DNA from: JAWKTT01 sp041398965
GTDB lineage: Bacteria; Planctomycetota; Planctomycetia; Planctomycetales; Planctomycetaceae
Reading direction: 5' to 3'
Length of the DNA: 64,000 nt
NCBI GenBank assembly: GCA_041398965.1
Contig: JAWKTT010000007.1
Coordinates: 62,001-126,000 of the forward strand
The notes under the pieces are model-generated. The model was given only the letters and a program-made list of their open reading frames with translations. It was not told the DNA's origin and did not search any database. Shown one piece after another: positions 36,889 through 46,589 of the stretch; positions within the stretch are counted from its first letter, which is position 1; each line of letters begins with the position of its first letter. Both the position numbers and the translations under genes were made by a program.

Positions 36889-37803
36889 ATGGCTCTCGAC
36901 TACTATCAGGTACTGGGTCTCTCCCGGACCGCCACTCAAGACGAAATCCGTAAGGCTTACAAAAAGTTGGCGAAGGAAAATCATCCTGACGCCAAACCGG
37001 GAGATGCGGCGGCAAGCGCACGGTTCAAAGAGGCAAGCGAAGCGTACGATGTCTTGGGAGATGCCGAGAAGCGAAAGCAGTACGACCAATTCGGCTCGCA
37101 GTGGAAACATGCCCAGGGCGGGGGGCGCGGACAGCAATTCGATTTCGATCTCAACGACATACTCGGAAAGGGTGGGGGCGGAGTCGATCTGGGAGACCTC
37201 TTTGGTGGGGCATTCGGAGGTGGTGGCGGCAGGCGTCGATCAGCACCCCCTCGAACATCGCGCGGCAGAGATATCACTGCGGAGATCACGATCCCCTTTC
37301 ACATGTCAGCCGTTGGGGGAAGCTACGATGTTCATGTCGATCGAGGTGAATCGACAGAAACCTTGGCTGTCAAAATTCCTGCAGGGGTGAAGCCAAAGGG
37401 AACGATCCGTCTGGCAGGACAAGGGCAGCCCGGCTCCGGAGGTCCGGCGGGTGATCTACTGATCACGGTTCATGTTGCACCGCATCCATATTTTCGCCGG
37501 GAGGGAGACCATTTGCTGGTCGATGTTCCGGTAACCATTATTGAGGCCACTCTGGGGGGGCCGGTCGATATCCCCACACTGGATGAAGGAGAGGTCACGC
37601 TGACGATCCCGCCGGGGACGGCATCAGGTGCCAGGTTGAGGCTCCGCGGAAAAGGTTTCCCGGTTCTTCGATCCTCGGAGAAGGGGGATCAGTTTGCCAT
37701 CATCAAGATCGTGCCGCCAAAGGAGCTTTCGGACGATGCCCGTCGGCTGCTCACCGAGTTGTCGGAAGTCCTCGATCAGGAACCTCGACGTGGACTCTGG
37801 TAA
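36889..37803 (+). CDS. DnaJ-class co-chaperone (CbpA type, no zinc finger)
   Basis: The 304-residue J-protein stimulates DnaK ATPase and binds unfolded substrates. The J domain covers 1-70 with HPD in KENHPDAKPGD. A Gly/Phe-rich linker (about 85-120) follows and then two C-terminal beta domains (RGRDITAEITIPF; PHPYFRREGDHLLVDVPVTIIEATLGG; IPPGTASGARLRLRGKGFPV). The CxxCxGxG zinc repeats of DnaJ are absent, placing it with CbpA. Its last 14 bases overlap the predicted start of birA, so translation may be coupled. Confidence 0.94.
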   Translation: MALDYYQVLGLSRTATQDEIRKAYKKLAKENHPDAKPGDAAASARFKEASEAYDVLGDAEKRKQYDQFGSQWKHAQGGGRGQQFDFDLNDILGKGGGGVDLGDLFGGAFGGGGGRRRSAPPRTSRGRDITAEITIPFHMSAVGGSYDVHVDRGESTETLAVKIPAGVKPKGTIRLAGQGQPGSGGPAGDLLITVHVAPHPYFRREGDHLLVDVPVTIIEATLGGPVDIPTLDEGEVTLTIPPGTASGARLRLRGKGFPVLRSSEKGDQFAIIKIVPPKELSDDARRLLTELSEVLDQEPRRGLW

Positions 37804-38599
37804 TCAGGGCGTGGCCTTTAGTCTGCCGGAGTTTCGTCAACGGGTGCTGACTGAGACGACCGTCCGCACCTTGCAGATCGAAGACGAAGTCGGCTCGACA
37901 AACACGCTCGCTCAGCAGACGTCGTCGTTGTTGGAAAGCGATCAACTCCCGGCTCTGTTCGTCACGCGGCGGCAGACGGGGGGACGCGGACGGGGGCGGA
38001 ATAGCTGGTGGTTCGGCGAAGGGGCATTGGCGTTCACCCTGTTGATCGAACCGTCACGATGGGGGATTGCTGCGGCACGTTGGCCGACGTTGTCGCTGGC
38101 GGTAGGAGGAGCGGTGGCGACTGTTATCGACCGTTGGTTCCCTGACAAAAACATTCGATTGAAGTGGCCTAACGATGTCTATTTCGATGGTCGCAAGGGG
38201 TGCGGCATCTTAAACGAATCGGTCCCTCAATCGGCGGAGAGATTGGTGCTGGGGATCGGCATCAATGTCAACAATTCCTTTGCGACGGCGCCCGAGGAGG
38301 TGCGACAACGAGGCGTGTCACTGATGGACCTGACCGGGCACGAATGCGACATCGAACAACTTCTACTCGATATCCTGAAGCAGATGGACTCGGATTTCAC
38401 GGAACTTGCTGTCGGCTCGCCTCAGTTGGTCGACCGCTGGCGGCGTCTGTGCCTGTTGACTGGTTCGATCGTCACGGTCGAGCAGGGCGGATCCCTCCAG
38501 ACCGGAACCTGTTTAGGGCTGGAACACGACGGGGCACTCAGGCTCCAAACAGCAGCCGGTCCACAGCGTCTCTATAGCGGCATGGTCATAGAGTTTTGA
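37790..38599 (+). CDS. birA: Biotin--[acetyl-CoA-carboxylase] ligase
   Basis: The 269-residue ligase makes biotinyl-AMP and attaches biotin to the carrier protein of carboxylases. Catalytic-domain motifs are intact: EVGSTNTLAQQ, the biotinyl-AMP loop GGRGRGRNSWWFGEGALAF, LKWPNDVYFDGRKGCGIL and GIGINVNNSF. A C-terminal SH3-like domain follows (GSIVTVEQGGSLQTGTCLGL). The N-terminal DNA-binding domain of E. coli BirA is missing, so it should not be a repressor. GTG 37790, with AGGAA upstream, starts inside the dnaJ-like gene; GTG 37811 is an alternative. The longer open frame upstream reads dnaJ out of frame. Confidence 0.92.
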   Translation: MDSGNQGVAFSLPEFRQRVLTETTVRTLQIEDEVGSTNTLAQQTSSLLESDQLPALFVTRRQTGGRGRGRNSWWFGEGALAFTLLIEPSRWGIAAARWPTLSLAVGGAVATVIDRWFPDKNIRLKWPNDVYFDGRKGCGILNESVPQSAERLVLGIGINVNNSFATAPEEVRQRGVSLMDLTGHECDIEQLLLDILKQMDSDFTELAVGSPQLVDRWRRLCLLTGSIVTVEQGGSLQTGTCLGLEHDGALRLQTAAGPQRLYSGMVIEF

Positions 38600-38654
38600 C
38601 CGCTGTGACATCGTTGATGACGCAACAGAACGCAGGATCAATCGATCCGTGAGC

Positions 38655-38873
38655 CTATCGTTCGCGGAAGGTGATGCGTCCGCGGGACCAGTCGTAGGGG
38701 GAGACCTCGACTTTGACTTTGTCGCCGGGGACAATACGGATGAAGTGCTTGCGCATCTTCCCCGCCACGTGAGCCATCACCATGTGGCCGTTTTCGAGCT
38801 TGACTCGAAACTGCGTATTGGCGAGCGCTTCCACGACGGTCCCTTCAACAGAAATTGCCTCCTCTTTCGCCAT
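38655..38873 (-). CDS. infA: Translation initiation factor IF-1
   Basis: The 72-residue OB-fold protein occupies the ribosomal A site during initiation. The sequence MAKEEAISVEGTVVEALANT opens it, and FRVKLENGHMVMAHVAGKMR, HFIRIVPGDKVKVEVSPYD and SRGRITFR complete the canonical fold. The ATG at 38873 is the true start; the frame is open 13 codons further upstream without family similarity. It stands alone here, apart from the ribosomal operon, and is divergent from miaB. Confidence 0.97.
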   Translation of the reverse strand: MAKEEAISVEGTVVEALANTQFRVKLENGHMVMAHVAGKMRKHFIRIVPGDKVKVEVSPYDWSRGRITFRER

Positions 38874-39160
38874 TAGAACTCCTCGGGGTCGAAATACTGA
38901 CGCACCGCTCACGCCTCACGTGAACTCAACGTACGTCCTTGGGAGTATAGGCAAATCCGTCCGGCAACGAAAGGAGCCTCTTGTCAAAAGCTTTCTCGAG
39001 GAAAGTATGGGGGAAAGGCGAGGTCATTCGACGGAATGACTCACCATCCTGACAACTTTGCCGGAACATGTTCGCCTTCTGGGGGAAATTCGGTATCCTG
39101 CCTGTTCCAGAGGGCTTGTGGATAGGATTTGTTTCTTTCGATAACGGCTTGAAGTTGCAC

Positions 39161-40879
39161 ATGGTTCATAACGGGAAACTTTATATCGAAACCGTCGGCT
39201 GTCAGATGAATGTGCTGGACAGCGAACTGGTCGTGGCGGCTCTGAGGCAACAGGGGTACGAACTTTGCTCAGACCCGAAGGAAGCTGACACCGTCCTGTT
39301 CAACACTTGCAGCGTGCGGGAACATGCCGAACACAAAATCTACAGTGCTGTTGGGCGATTGAAGTATGGAAAGCGGAAGCGTCCGAATCAGGTCATCGGG
39401 CTGATTGGTTGCATGGCACAGAAGGATCAGGAGGCCATCTTCGACAAGGCCCCGCATGTCGATCTTGTCGTGGGGACCGGACAACTCGCCGAGATTCCGC
39501 GTTTGGTCGATGAGGCCCGCAGCAGTCGGAAGCGGCAAGTCGCGGTGTCGCTCGGTCGCAAGGAGGGGACACGCCAGGAGATCGCTGGGAGTTTCGAAAG
39601 CTACGACCCACTCCGCGATCCGACGATGAGGCCGTCCCCCTGGCAGGCGTACGTCCGCATCATGATTGGCTGCGACAAGTTTTGCACTTATTGCGTTGTC
39701 CCAACCACACGCGGTCCCGAACAATCTCGTTCGCCGCATGACATCTTGAAGGAAGTTCGTGTCCTGGCAGATCAGGGGGTCAAAGAGGTCACACTGTTGG
39801 GACAGACGGTCAATAGTTACCGCTACACCCAGGACCAACAGGTCTACCGGATGTCGGACCTGTTGCGAATGATCTCGGAGGTCGAAGGGATTCTGCGGAT
39901 CAAGTTCGTCACGAATTACCCGAAGGATACGACGGACGATTTACTTGAAGCGATGCGTGATCTACCCAAAGTCGCCCGATACTTGCACGTCCCTTTGCAG
40001 CATGGTTGCGATGATGTGCTGACGCGGATGAAGCGAGGCTACACGGTCGACGACTATCGCGAAATGATGTCGCGAGTCCGTCGCATTCTCCCGGATTGTG
40101 CTGTCTCCAGCGATTTCATCGTCGGTTTCTGTGGCGAGACGGAAGAGGCGTTTCAGCGTTGTATGGCCTCGGTTGAAGAGTTCCGCTTTAAGAACAGTTT
40201 CATCTTCAAGTATAGCCCGCGCCCAGGCACGAAGGCACACGACCTGTATGCCGACGATGTGCCGGAAGAGGTCAAGAAGCGTCGCAACAACGAGCTACTG
40301 GCATTGCAAAACGCGATCAGCGAAGAAGACAATGCGGAGTTCATCGGTCGCGAGGTCGAGGTGCTCGTCGAGGGGCCAAGCAAGGCCACGGTCAAGCAGC
40401 AAAACCAACGGCTGGAAGCGGACTCCAGAGGGAACGACACGAGCGAAGAACCGACGAGTGAGTTTGTCGTGCATCATGGATCGTCGCTACCTGGCTGGCA
40501 TGCGGGGGCCGAGGTAGCAACACCCGACGATCCGCAATCGAACGAGACGCTGCTTTCGCTCGGAGGGGGCCCTTCTCCCGGCGTCCCCTCGGATCGTCCG
40601 ACGGCTGAGACGTCCGAACGTTTCGAGCCGGCGACCATTTCGGCTGCCGAGGCTGAAGTCGTCTCCGGGCCGGTACAACTGGTTGGGCGGACTCGTTGCG
40701 ACCGGATTGTCGTGTTCGATGGAAACCCCCGGCTGGCCGGAACATTAGCGACCGTATTGATCGACGATGTCTCAGCAACCACGCTGCTCGGCTCGATCGT
40801 CACTCAACATGTCCAGTCCGACCTTTTGACACTGCTCCCCCTGTTGCCCAACATCGATCTCTGCTCTTCCGGGACTTAA
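39161..40879 (+). CDS. miaB: tRNA-2-methylthio-N6-dimethylallyladenosine synthase with TRAM insertion
   Basis: This radical-SAM methylthiotransferase modifies A37 of tRNAs reading UNN codons. The 572-residue protein has the N-terminal UPF0004 domain with three cluster cysteines (TVGCQMN, FNTCSVREHAE, LIGCMAQKD), the radical-SAM CxxxCxxC (CDKFCTYC), and a C-terminal TRAM domain. TRAM is split: the first strand (REVEVLVEGPSK, about 398-408) is separated from LVGRTRCDRIVVF (about 507) by some 95 residues rich in Ser, Glu, Pro and Gly. A further 18-residue tail follows the TRAM end. Usual MiaB length is 440-480. The reading frame is continuous, so this is an insertion and not a frameshift. ATG 39161 is chosen over upstream in-frame starts because homologues begin here. 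Confidence 0.95.
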   Translation: MVHNGKLYIETVGCQMNVLDSELVVAALRQQGYELCSDPKEADTVLFNTCSVREHAEHKIYSAVGRLKYGKRKRPNQVIGLIGCMAQKDQEAIFDKAPHVDLVVGTGQLAEIPRLVDEARSSRKRQVAVSLGRKEGTRQEIAGSFESYDPLRDPTMRPSPWQAYVRIMIGCDKFCTYCVVPTTRGPEQSRSPHDILKEVRVLADQGVKEVTLLGQTVNSYRYTQDQQVYRMSDLLRMISEVEGILRIKFVTNYPKDTTDDLLEAMRDLPKVARYLHVPLQHGCDDVLTRMKRGYTVDDYREMMSRVRRILPDCAVSSDFIVGFCGETEEAFQRCMASVEEFRFKNSFIFKYSPRPGTKAHDLYADDVPEEVKKRRNNELLALQNAISEEDNAEFIGREVEVLVEGPSKATVKQQNQRLEADSRGNDTSEEPTSEFVVHHGSSLPGWHAGAEVATPDDPQSNETLLSLGGGPSPGVPSDRPTAETSERFEPATISAAEAEVVSGPVQLVGRTRCDRIVVFDGNPRLAGTLATVLIDDVSATTLLGSIVTQHVQSDLLTLLPLLPNIDLCSSGT

Positions 40880-41209
40880 TTCGTCGAGCAGTTGTGTCGA
40901 GGATATCGTTGTGCCTTGTGTAGAGCTTCGGAGGAGACATCTGGGTTTGTGGATGTGATGGCAGCCTTGTCTGGGGCGTTTGGGGAGACTTTGAAAAGAG
41001 TTGGGGTGAGTCGCTTTACCGGGCGGGGGGCTGTACATCACAATACAGCCATTCAGTCCACCGTTAAACTCCTGCGTCGTGGCCTGAAGCTGTTCGGAGA
41101 TGGATTCGGAACAGTCTGAGGTCAAGTTCCAGGCGAAGATGGATGGTCTCCTCTTGAGGGCGACCTCGTTCGCTGATGGACAGTCGCGGAGGTTGAGAGA
41201 AGTCATCAC
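40880..41209. other. 330-bp intergenic region between miaB and the 1365-residue gene
   Basis: No gene is supported; short frames across it have no family resemblance. It holds a hairpin at 41029-41050. The promoter of the large gene is expected in the right half. Confidence 0.4.
41029..41050. other. GGCTGTA/TACAGCC hairpin or operator
   Basis: Seven-bp perfect arms surround an 8-nt loop (CATCACAA). It lies 160 bases before the start of the 1365-residue gene and 150 after miaB. No U run follows. It could be an operator or a structured leader element. Confidence 0.35.
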
Positions 41210-44200
41210 ATGCCGCCTCGCAAAAGCGCTGCAACTCCCCAAATGTCGGTTGCCCAGAAGCCTGATGTCGCCAAGTCATTACACGACATGTTGGCCCACA
41301 TCAACTTCTCCAGTGGGGCCCCTGATGCCACGTTACTGAAGAACATCAACACTGTCTGGCCATCGCTTTCGGAGAAAGATCCCTGGGGGGAGTTGTTGCA
41401 AGTGGCGACGACTCGACTCGCCGAACTCGAACAGGAATCGCCGGTTTTTCGTGACTCCCAACAGGTTCGACACGTATTGCAAATCGGTCTGAAGGAAGTG
41501 CTCCCTGCCTATCGGGAGTTTCATCGAGATCAGCTGTTCCACCTGACCGACGCAGACTACAACAACCCCTTCTTTGTGGGGCGAGTGCTGGAAGCGGTGC
41601 TGTCGCAGGGTGGTTCCTGGGACGAAGTGGGGCGAATCGTCGATGGAGCCGTACGGCATCTGGGAGATTTCGTGGGGTATCGTCCCATCGCCGTACTCGA
41701 GAACGGTCAAGAGATGGCACTGTATAGCCACGAGCGAGTGGCAAGTCTGCCGCTCTACGTCGCGGGGGCCGGGGTGGCCGCAGGGCGCTATGCGGCGATT
41801 ATTCAGCGAATCATGGAGTTCTTCGACGAGGCACCTCGTGACCTGCTCGAAGAGGCGTACTTAAACCCAGAGAACATCCGCGAGATTGTGCTGGACCCTC
41901 GGTCGCACGATCACCTGCATCCTGTCTACAAACGTACGAACTACATGTTCGGCGAGTGGGACCCTGATTCGATCGACACCAAGGGTCACTATACACGGCT
42001 GGTCATTCGTCGCATTGTGCTCGACACTCTGACCGAATGGGTAAGCCTGACGACACCGAAGATGAGTGCCAATGAACGACTGTTTGACGCCGCAGCTGCG
42101 CTCTGCGGCACCATTCTGATGGCATCATCTGTCAGCGGAGCGGGTCCAGATTCGCACGACAGTACCGTCTCGCTAACGACATTGCTTCCCATTATCGCCA
42201 GGCGTCGGGACGAGTTTTACGCCCGACTCATCAGTCAGGCGACGGGTGCTCGCGCTAAGCGACTGGAAGCCATCCGGAGCAAGACGCGGCAGCCATTCGG
42301 ACATGTGCGGCAGTTTCTGAACTTGAAGTTGTCGAGCTATGGTGCCAATCAAGTTCAGCATCGTGAACTCGCGATGCTCGAGGCCCGGATGGGGTATGTC
42401 GAGGCAGCCCGTCAGGACGCTGCCGCGATTCCAGCAGCCTCAATCCGAATCGAAACCGAAATTCAGGCTGAACTCAGTACAGCATTGCGTGAATTGCGTG
42501 AAGGAAAGGTTGAGTCGGCGAGCGATCGGCTGGTAGTTGTCGAAGACTTTCTTCACCGAGGAATCGATTGCGGGGCGATCGTAGACCCGTGGAGTATTCT
42601 GGGTTTCCAAGGACAATACCCCCTGTTTCAGTCGCGTGAAGACTCGATCCCCGACAGTCGGATCGAGTCTCTCCTGGCGATCATGGAGGATGTGTTCCAT
42701 GTCTACACTCGAGCGATGGTAGAAGCGGCAATTCTCGGAAAAAGCAGCCTCCAGAAAGATCTTTCTCGCCGTTATCAGACTCTCGCTGAGTGGTGGGACC
42801 GTTTTGCGTCACACGTTATTGAAGACCTCCCCGAGGTGATCGGCTCGGAGGCTTGGGAGTCGGCGAATCATGTTGCGGACATCCTGATGCTCTGGCATCA
42901 AAGGGGACACGCAACTGGGGACATGTCGTTTTGGAAGGAACACATCGACCGATTTCACTCGGCTCACGCCTATGGACCTGTAGTGGAAGCGTTGTTGCTG
43001 CACCATGACAACGTGGCCGCTTTCGCCTTACTGACACAGTGGCTCGGCCACGTTGAAACCGTCGGTTTTGAGGCGGGAGCACACTCGTTGTTTGGACAAT
43101 TGATTCACTGGATGCGAAACGTCGTCAAGCAGCCGACCAAACCCGATTTTCAGTCTCAAGAGGTCGAACAGATCTGCCGCATGTTCGACTATCTGGAAGC
43201 GAACGGCGGAAGCTATTGGGAAGTCCCGACACTGGACGGAGTGCTTTCCCCCCCCAAGCGAAAGCAGAGCCCCGACTGGATGGATGAACCGATCGACTCC
43301 AGCGTCGACTCTGACGAATCTGACCTGTTTGGTGCCGCTTATGACGACGTGACCTTTGAAGACTCGGCTGATGATGGCAACTGGGGAGACACCATCGAAA
43401 CGGGGAGTTCGCCCTTCTCCCTTGGGGAGTTTGAAGGGATCAGTCGCGAGTTGGAACCACGTTTGAAATTCCTGAACGCCATCGGGCAGATGATGCAACT
43501 GGCGGCTGTCGCCATGGCCCCGACAGAGTCGGTCGAGTCGAATGAAAGCCGAATCGAAATTCCCGAGCGACTCGCCTCAAGCGTAACGAACTGGCGAGAG
43601 AATTGTCGCCGCTGGGAAGTCGGCCTCCTTGGCTTGATGGACTCCATCGCACAACATCAGGTGGCAACGTCGTCAGAAGACCCCGATGCCAACATCGAGT
43701 TTGACTTGCAATTGCAGGTGAAATTCTACCTGCTCAATCAGATCGTGATGACGTTGATCAGCCTGAAGAACGCCGAGCGATTGCTGGCAGGGTCGCTGCC
43801 GCAGTTGGCAACTGTTACAGGGGCTGATGATCCCGACTCTGACGAGATCGAGTCGCTATTGACGACCGTATACCGTGCTGTTGCCCGTCGGGATGCGAAC
43901 ACTGTCGAACAGCACCTTCCGCATTTGTTGCGGCTGTTACAATTACATCCGATGCTCTACATTCCCTTCGAACATGGGGGCAAAGCCGATCAAATCCTGC
44001 GTGCTCAGACCATGCAGTCCATCGCCCGCTTCCTGCTGAGGGAACTCCCGAGGCTTGGTCTCTTGAAGCAGACCTGGCATCTGGCGAATACAATCTTCAA
44101 GATGGAACGACGCTGGCGCCCCGATGGTCAGGCCATCACCGAGTTTGATCGCCTGTTCGATGTTGCATTGCGAAACACCGTCGAATCGGTGCTTATTTCG

Positions 44201-45307
44201 GCCCGCGAGTGGGGGACCGGTCCGGATGGTGATGACCAGGTGCTCGATGCCATCACTGGAATTCTCGACCCATATCAAGATCTCTGGCTTAAACACAGTC
44301 GGACGATGAGACTCTCATCTGTCGACGGAATCCGCCTTGATGACGACTGGAAGGAAATCTACGAATTTGTTCAGTCCTATGGCGGCGACCTGTTCCACGC
44401 CAGTCAGTTGACGCTCGGCCATGTTCGGGCCGTGCTGCACCGTGGCGTCGAGTGGTACATCGAGTATCTCGAAAAAGAGGAAGACCCGTTACACCCATTG
44501 GCACTTGTGGAAGGGCTCCACGCCAAGAAGATCACCCGCGATGACGCCTGCTGGTGTCTCGAGAATTTGTACTCGATCGTCGTTGACAAGTTTGACCGCT
44601 TCCTCGAATACAACACAACGACGACACAGTCGGACTATGGGCAAATGTTCTACTGCCTGCTCGACTTCCTCAGGCTGGAGGCACGCTACGATCGCGATGC
44701 ATGGAACCTCTCACCGTTCGTGATTATCCACGAGATGCTAGCCCGACAGGGGCGGCCTCTCGCGGCGACACTTTGGGGTGTGATGTTCGAGTCGCAGTCG
44801 ATCGATATGGCGGCAGATCACCTTGCCGACCTGGAGGAACTCGAACAGCGACATGGTATGAAGATGCCCGCCATCGCAGATCATCTTGGACAACGGTTCA
44901 TCAAGCCACTCCGTGTGAACGAGATGGTCGCTCAAGTCCGCCCAGCGATTGAGGCGGCGAGAGTCGACGCCACCGAGAGCGATGTCTTCAAAGATTGGCG
45001 AGCCAAGGTGAAGGCTTACCTTGCCGACTCCTGGGGTTCTGGCATCGACATCCCCGGCTGGATTCGTCAGCTCGACCGCGAAGCGTCGGAGGTGCTGCTC
45101 TCTGATCAGGGGGGACGCCCCGGAGCGGAGGTTGACTTGGATTTTCCGGTGGTGCCGATTTCGCTGACCGAAATCCGACAACACGTCGAAACATGGAAAG
45201 ACCAGCTTGCGGGAAGTCAGGGGAAGCGTGCCAAGCGAACTCCCAACAGTTCCAATGGCCGACAAGACACCAAAAACAAACGTCACCGTCGCGGCGACAA
45301 GAAGTAG
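41210..45307 (+). CDS. Large 1365-residue protein of unknown function
   Basis: I do not recognise this protein. It has no signal peptide, membrane segment, CxxCH, Walker or protease motif. It is mostly predicted helix, with many short hydrophobic helices such as AIIQRIMEFFDEAPRDLLEEAYL, which suggests an alpha-solenoid or TPR-like scaffold. A very acidic, probably disordered segment at about 687-735 (WMDEPIDSSVDSDESDLFG and on) divides it in two. The C-terminus is a basic, likely disordered tail (about 1340-1365, KRAKRTPNSSNGRQDTKNKR). It stands alone as a transcription unit between miaB and a convergent hydrolase. The codon usage resembles its neighbours and the frame is intact over 4.1 kb, so it is certainly coding. 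Confidence 0.85.
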   Translation: MPPRKSAATPQMSVAQKPDVAKSLHDMLAHINFSSGAPDATLLKNINTVWPSLSEKDPWGELLQVATTRLAELEQESPVFRDSQQVRHVLQIGLKEVLPAYREFHRDQLFHLTDADYNNPFFVGRVLEAVLSQGGSWDEVGRIVDGAVRHLGDFVGYRPIAVLENGQEMALYSHERVASLPLYVAGAGVAAGRYAAIIQRIMEFFDEAPRDLLEEAYLNPENIREIVLDPRSHDHLHPVYKRTNYMFGEWDPDSIDTKGHYTRLVIRRIVLDTLTEWVSLTTPKMSANERLFDAAAALCGTILMASSVSGAGPDSHDSTVSLTTLLPIIARRRDEFYARLISQATGARAKRLEAIRSKTRQPFGHVRQFLNLKLSSYGANQVQHRELAMLEARMGYVEAARQDAAAIPAASIRIETEIQAELSTALRELREGKVESASDRLVVVEDFLHRGIDCGAIVDPWSILGFQGQYPLFQSREDSIPDSRIESLLAIMEDVFHVYTRAMVEAAILGKSSLQKDLSRRYQTLAEWWDRFASHVIEDLPEVIGSEAWESANHVADILMLWHQRGHATGDMSFWKEHIDRFHSAHAYGPVVEALLLHHDNVAAFALLTQWLGHVETVGFEAGAHSLFGQLIHWMRNVVKQPTKPDFQSQEVEQICRMFDYLEANGGSYWEVPTLDGVLSPPKRKQSPDWMDEPIDSSVDSDESDLFGAAYDDVTFEDSADDGNWGDTIETGSSPFSLGEFEGISRELEPRLKFLNAIGQMMQLAAVAMAPTESVESNESRIEIPERLASSVTNWRENCRRWEVGLLGLMDSIAQHQVATSSEDPDANIEFDLQLQVKFYLLNQIVMTLISLKNAERLLAGSLPQLATVTGADDPDSDEIESLLTTVYRAVARRDANTVEQHLPHLLRLLQLHPMLYIPFEHGGKADQILRAQTMQSIARFLLRELPRLGLLKQTWHLANTIFKMERRWRPDGQAITEFDRLFDVALRNTVESVLISAREWGTGPDGDDQVLDAITGILDPYQDLWLKHSRTMRLSSVDGIRLDDDWKEIYEFVQSYGGDLFHASQLTLGHVRAVLHRGVEWYIEYLEKEEDPLHPLALVEGLHAKKITRDDACWCLENLYSIVVDKFDRFLEYNTTTTQSDYGQMFYCLLDFLRLEARYDRDAWNLSPFVIIHEMLARQGRPLAATLWGVMFESQSIDMAADHLADLEELEQRHGMKMPAIADHLGQRFIKPLRVNEMVAQVRPAIEAARVDATESDVFKDWRAKVKAYLADSWGSGIDIPGWIRQLDREASEVLLSDQGGRPGAEVDLDFPVVPISLTEIRQHVETWKDQLAGSQGKRAKRTPNSSNGRQDTKNKRHRRGDKK

Positions 45308-45341
45308 TTCCATCTGGCATCGATTCGGTCATTGGTGCATT

Positions 45342-45392
45342 GGACGTCCTTGTCCGTTGCTCCTCATGTCTTTGTACGGACAGGGATGTCCG
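45342..45392. terminator. Pair of GGAC/GTCC hairpins between convergent genes
   Basis: The first is GGAC-N6-GTCC (45342-45355). The second is CGGACA-GGGA-TGTCCG (45377-45392), a perfect 6-bp stem. They fill the 100-bp gap between the 1365-residue gene and the serine hydrolase, both of which end here. This fits bidirectional termination; T runs are lacking on both strands. Confidence 0.45.
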
Positions 45393-45407
45393 CCGCAGGT
45401 AACCAAC

Positions 45408-46589
45408 TCAGTTCTTGTCCTTCGCCCCAAAGCGATCGTGGGCCGCTTTGTTGAATGTCGGCTGAATCTCTTTCCCATCGGCGTTCGCGTAGCCTGCATG
45501 CTGCACGAGGTACACAAGGACAAGGCCGCGATCTTTGTCGATCGTCATGTTGGTCGACAACGCGCCGCCGTGACCAAACGAATTCGGCGAGACACTCAGC
45601 CCGAGTCCATAACTCTCCGGTAGTTCCGGCTCCGTCTGACGGGAAGACATCTGCTTCACGGCCTCCGCCGAGAGGACACGCTTTCCCTCAAACATCCCCT
45701 CTGCGAGCAGCATTCGACAGAAGAAGGAAACGTCCGTCGCAGTTGAAAATAGCCCCCCCGCCGGCATCGGCTGACGGGTTCGCAGATTCAATGGATAGGT
45801 CAACTGTGAAATTGTCGTCTTCGTCAGCCCGGTCTTCTCGGCATTGGGTGTGTAGGCGTTGGCAATCCGCGGAATCTGCGATTCGCTTGGCCAGAATGTG
45901 GTGTCTTTCATGCCGAGAGGATCGAGAATCCGCTCCTGAAGAAACGTCTCGTAAGGTTGACCACTAACGACTTCGATGATTCGCCCAGCCGTGTTGATGC
46001 CGCTGTTGCTGTACTGGTACTTCGACCCCGGTTCGTGCAACAGAGGGGTCATTGCATAGCTCAACGCACACTCGCGCAGTGTCAGAGCGTCCAGTGTCGG
46101 TTGCTCCATGTCCGATCGAAACGGCATCCCTGAAGTATGACACAGCACTTGCCGGAGGGTGATCTTCGAACTTGGACGACGTAGTAGGCGATGTTCGTTG
46201 TCGGCCTCGACCGTCACCCACAAGTTCTTGAACTCGGGCAGATGTTTCTCAACCGGATCGTCCAGCGACAATTTCCCCTCATCAACCAACACCATCACCG
46301 CTGCCGCCGTTATTGCTTTGGACATCGACGCGATCCAGACGATGTCGTCTGTTTTCATCAATCGGTTCTGTTCGATATCTGCAAATCCGACCGCAGAGAG
46401 GTCGAGCACCTTGTCCCGATCAGCGACAAGGGTTATGGCACCTGCCAGTGTGTGTCCATCAACAAATGGCTGCAAGTTTGCCGCCAAACCAGTTTGAGCA
46501 GCCCGTTCCTCCGCGAGGATTTCTCGTTGAGACAGCACACTCAGGGAAAGTAAGAGCAGCAATCGAATCATTCGGCAGGTCATCATCAA
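45408..46589 (-). CDS. Secreted serine hydrolase, class C beta-lactamase fold
   Basis: The 393-residue protein has a signal peptide (1-26, LLLLLSLSVLSQREILA). The catalytic SxxK is SMSK in WIASMSKAITAAAV, the second motif is YSN in YQYSNSGINTAG, and the third, replacing KTG, is HGG in FGHGGALSTNM. The family covers beta-lactamases, D,D-peptidases and esterases, and HGG in place of KTG is common among the esterase-like members. The substrate is unknown. The start may be any of the three leading Met codons. It is divergent from rsmD. Confidence 0.9.
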   Translation of the reverse strand: MMMTCRMIRLLLLLSLSVLSQREILAEERAAQTGLAANLQPFVDGHTLAGAITLVADRDKVLDLSAVGFADIEQNRLMKTDDIVWIASMSKAITAAAVMVLVDEGKLSLDDPVEKHLPEFKNLWVTVEADNEHRLLRRPSSKITLRQVLCHTSGMPFRSDMEQPTLDALTLRECALSYAMTPLLHEPGSKYQYSNSGINTAGRIIEVVSGQPYETFLQERILDPLGMKDTTFWPSESQIPRIANAYTPNAEKTGLTKTTISQLTYPLNLRTRQPMPAGGLFSTATDVSFFCRMLLAEGMFEGKRVLSAEAVKQMSSRQTEPELPESYGLGLSVSPNSFGHGGALSTNMTIDKDRGLVLVYLVQHAGYANADGKEIQPTFNKAAHDRFGAKDKN

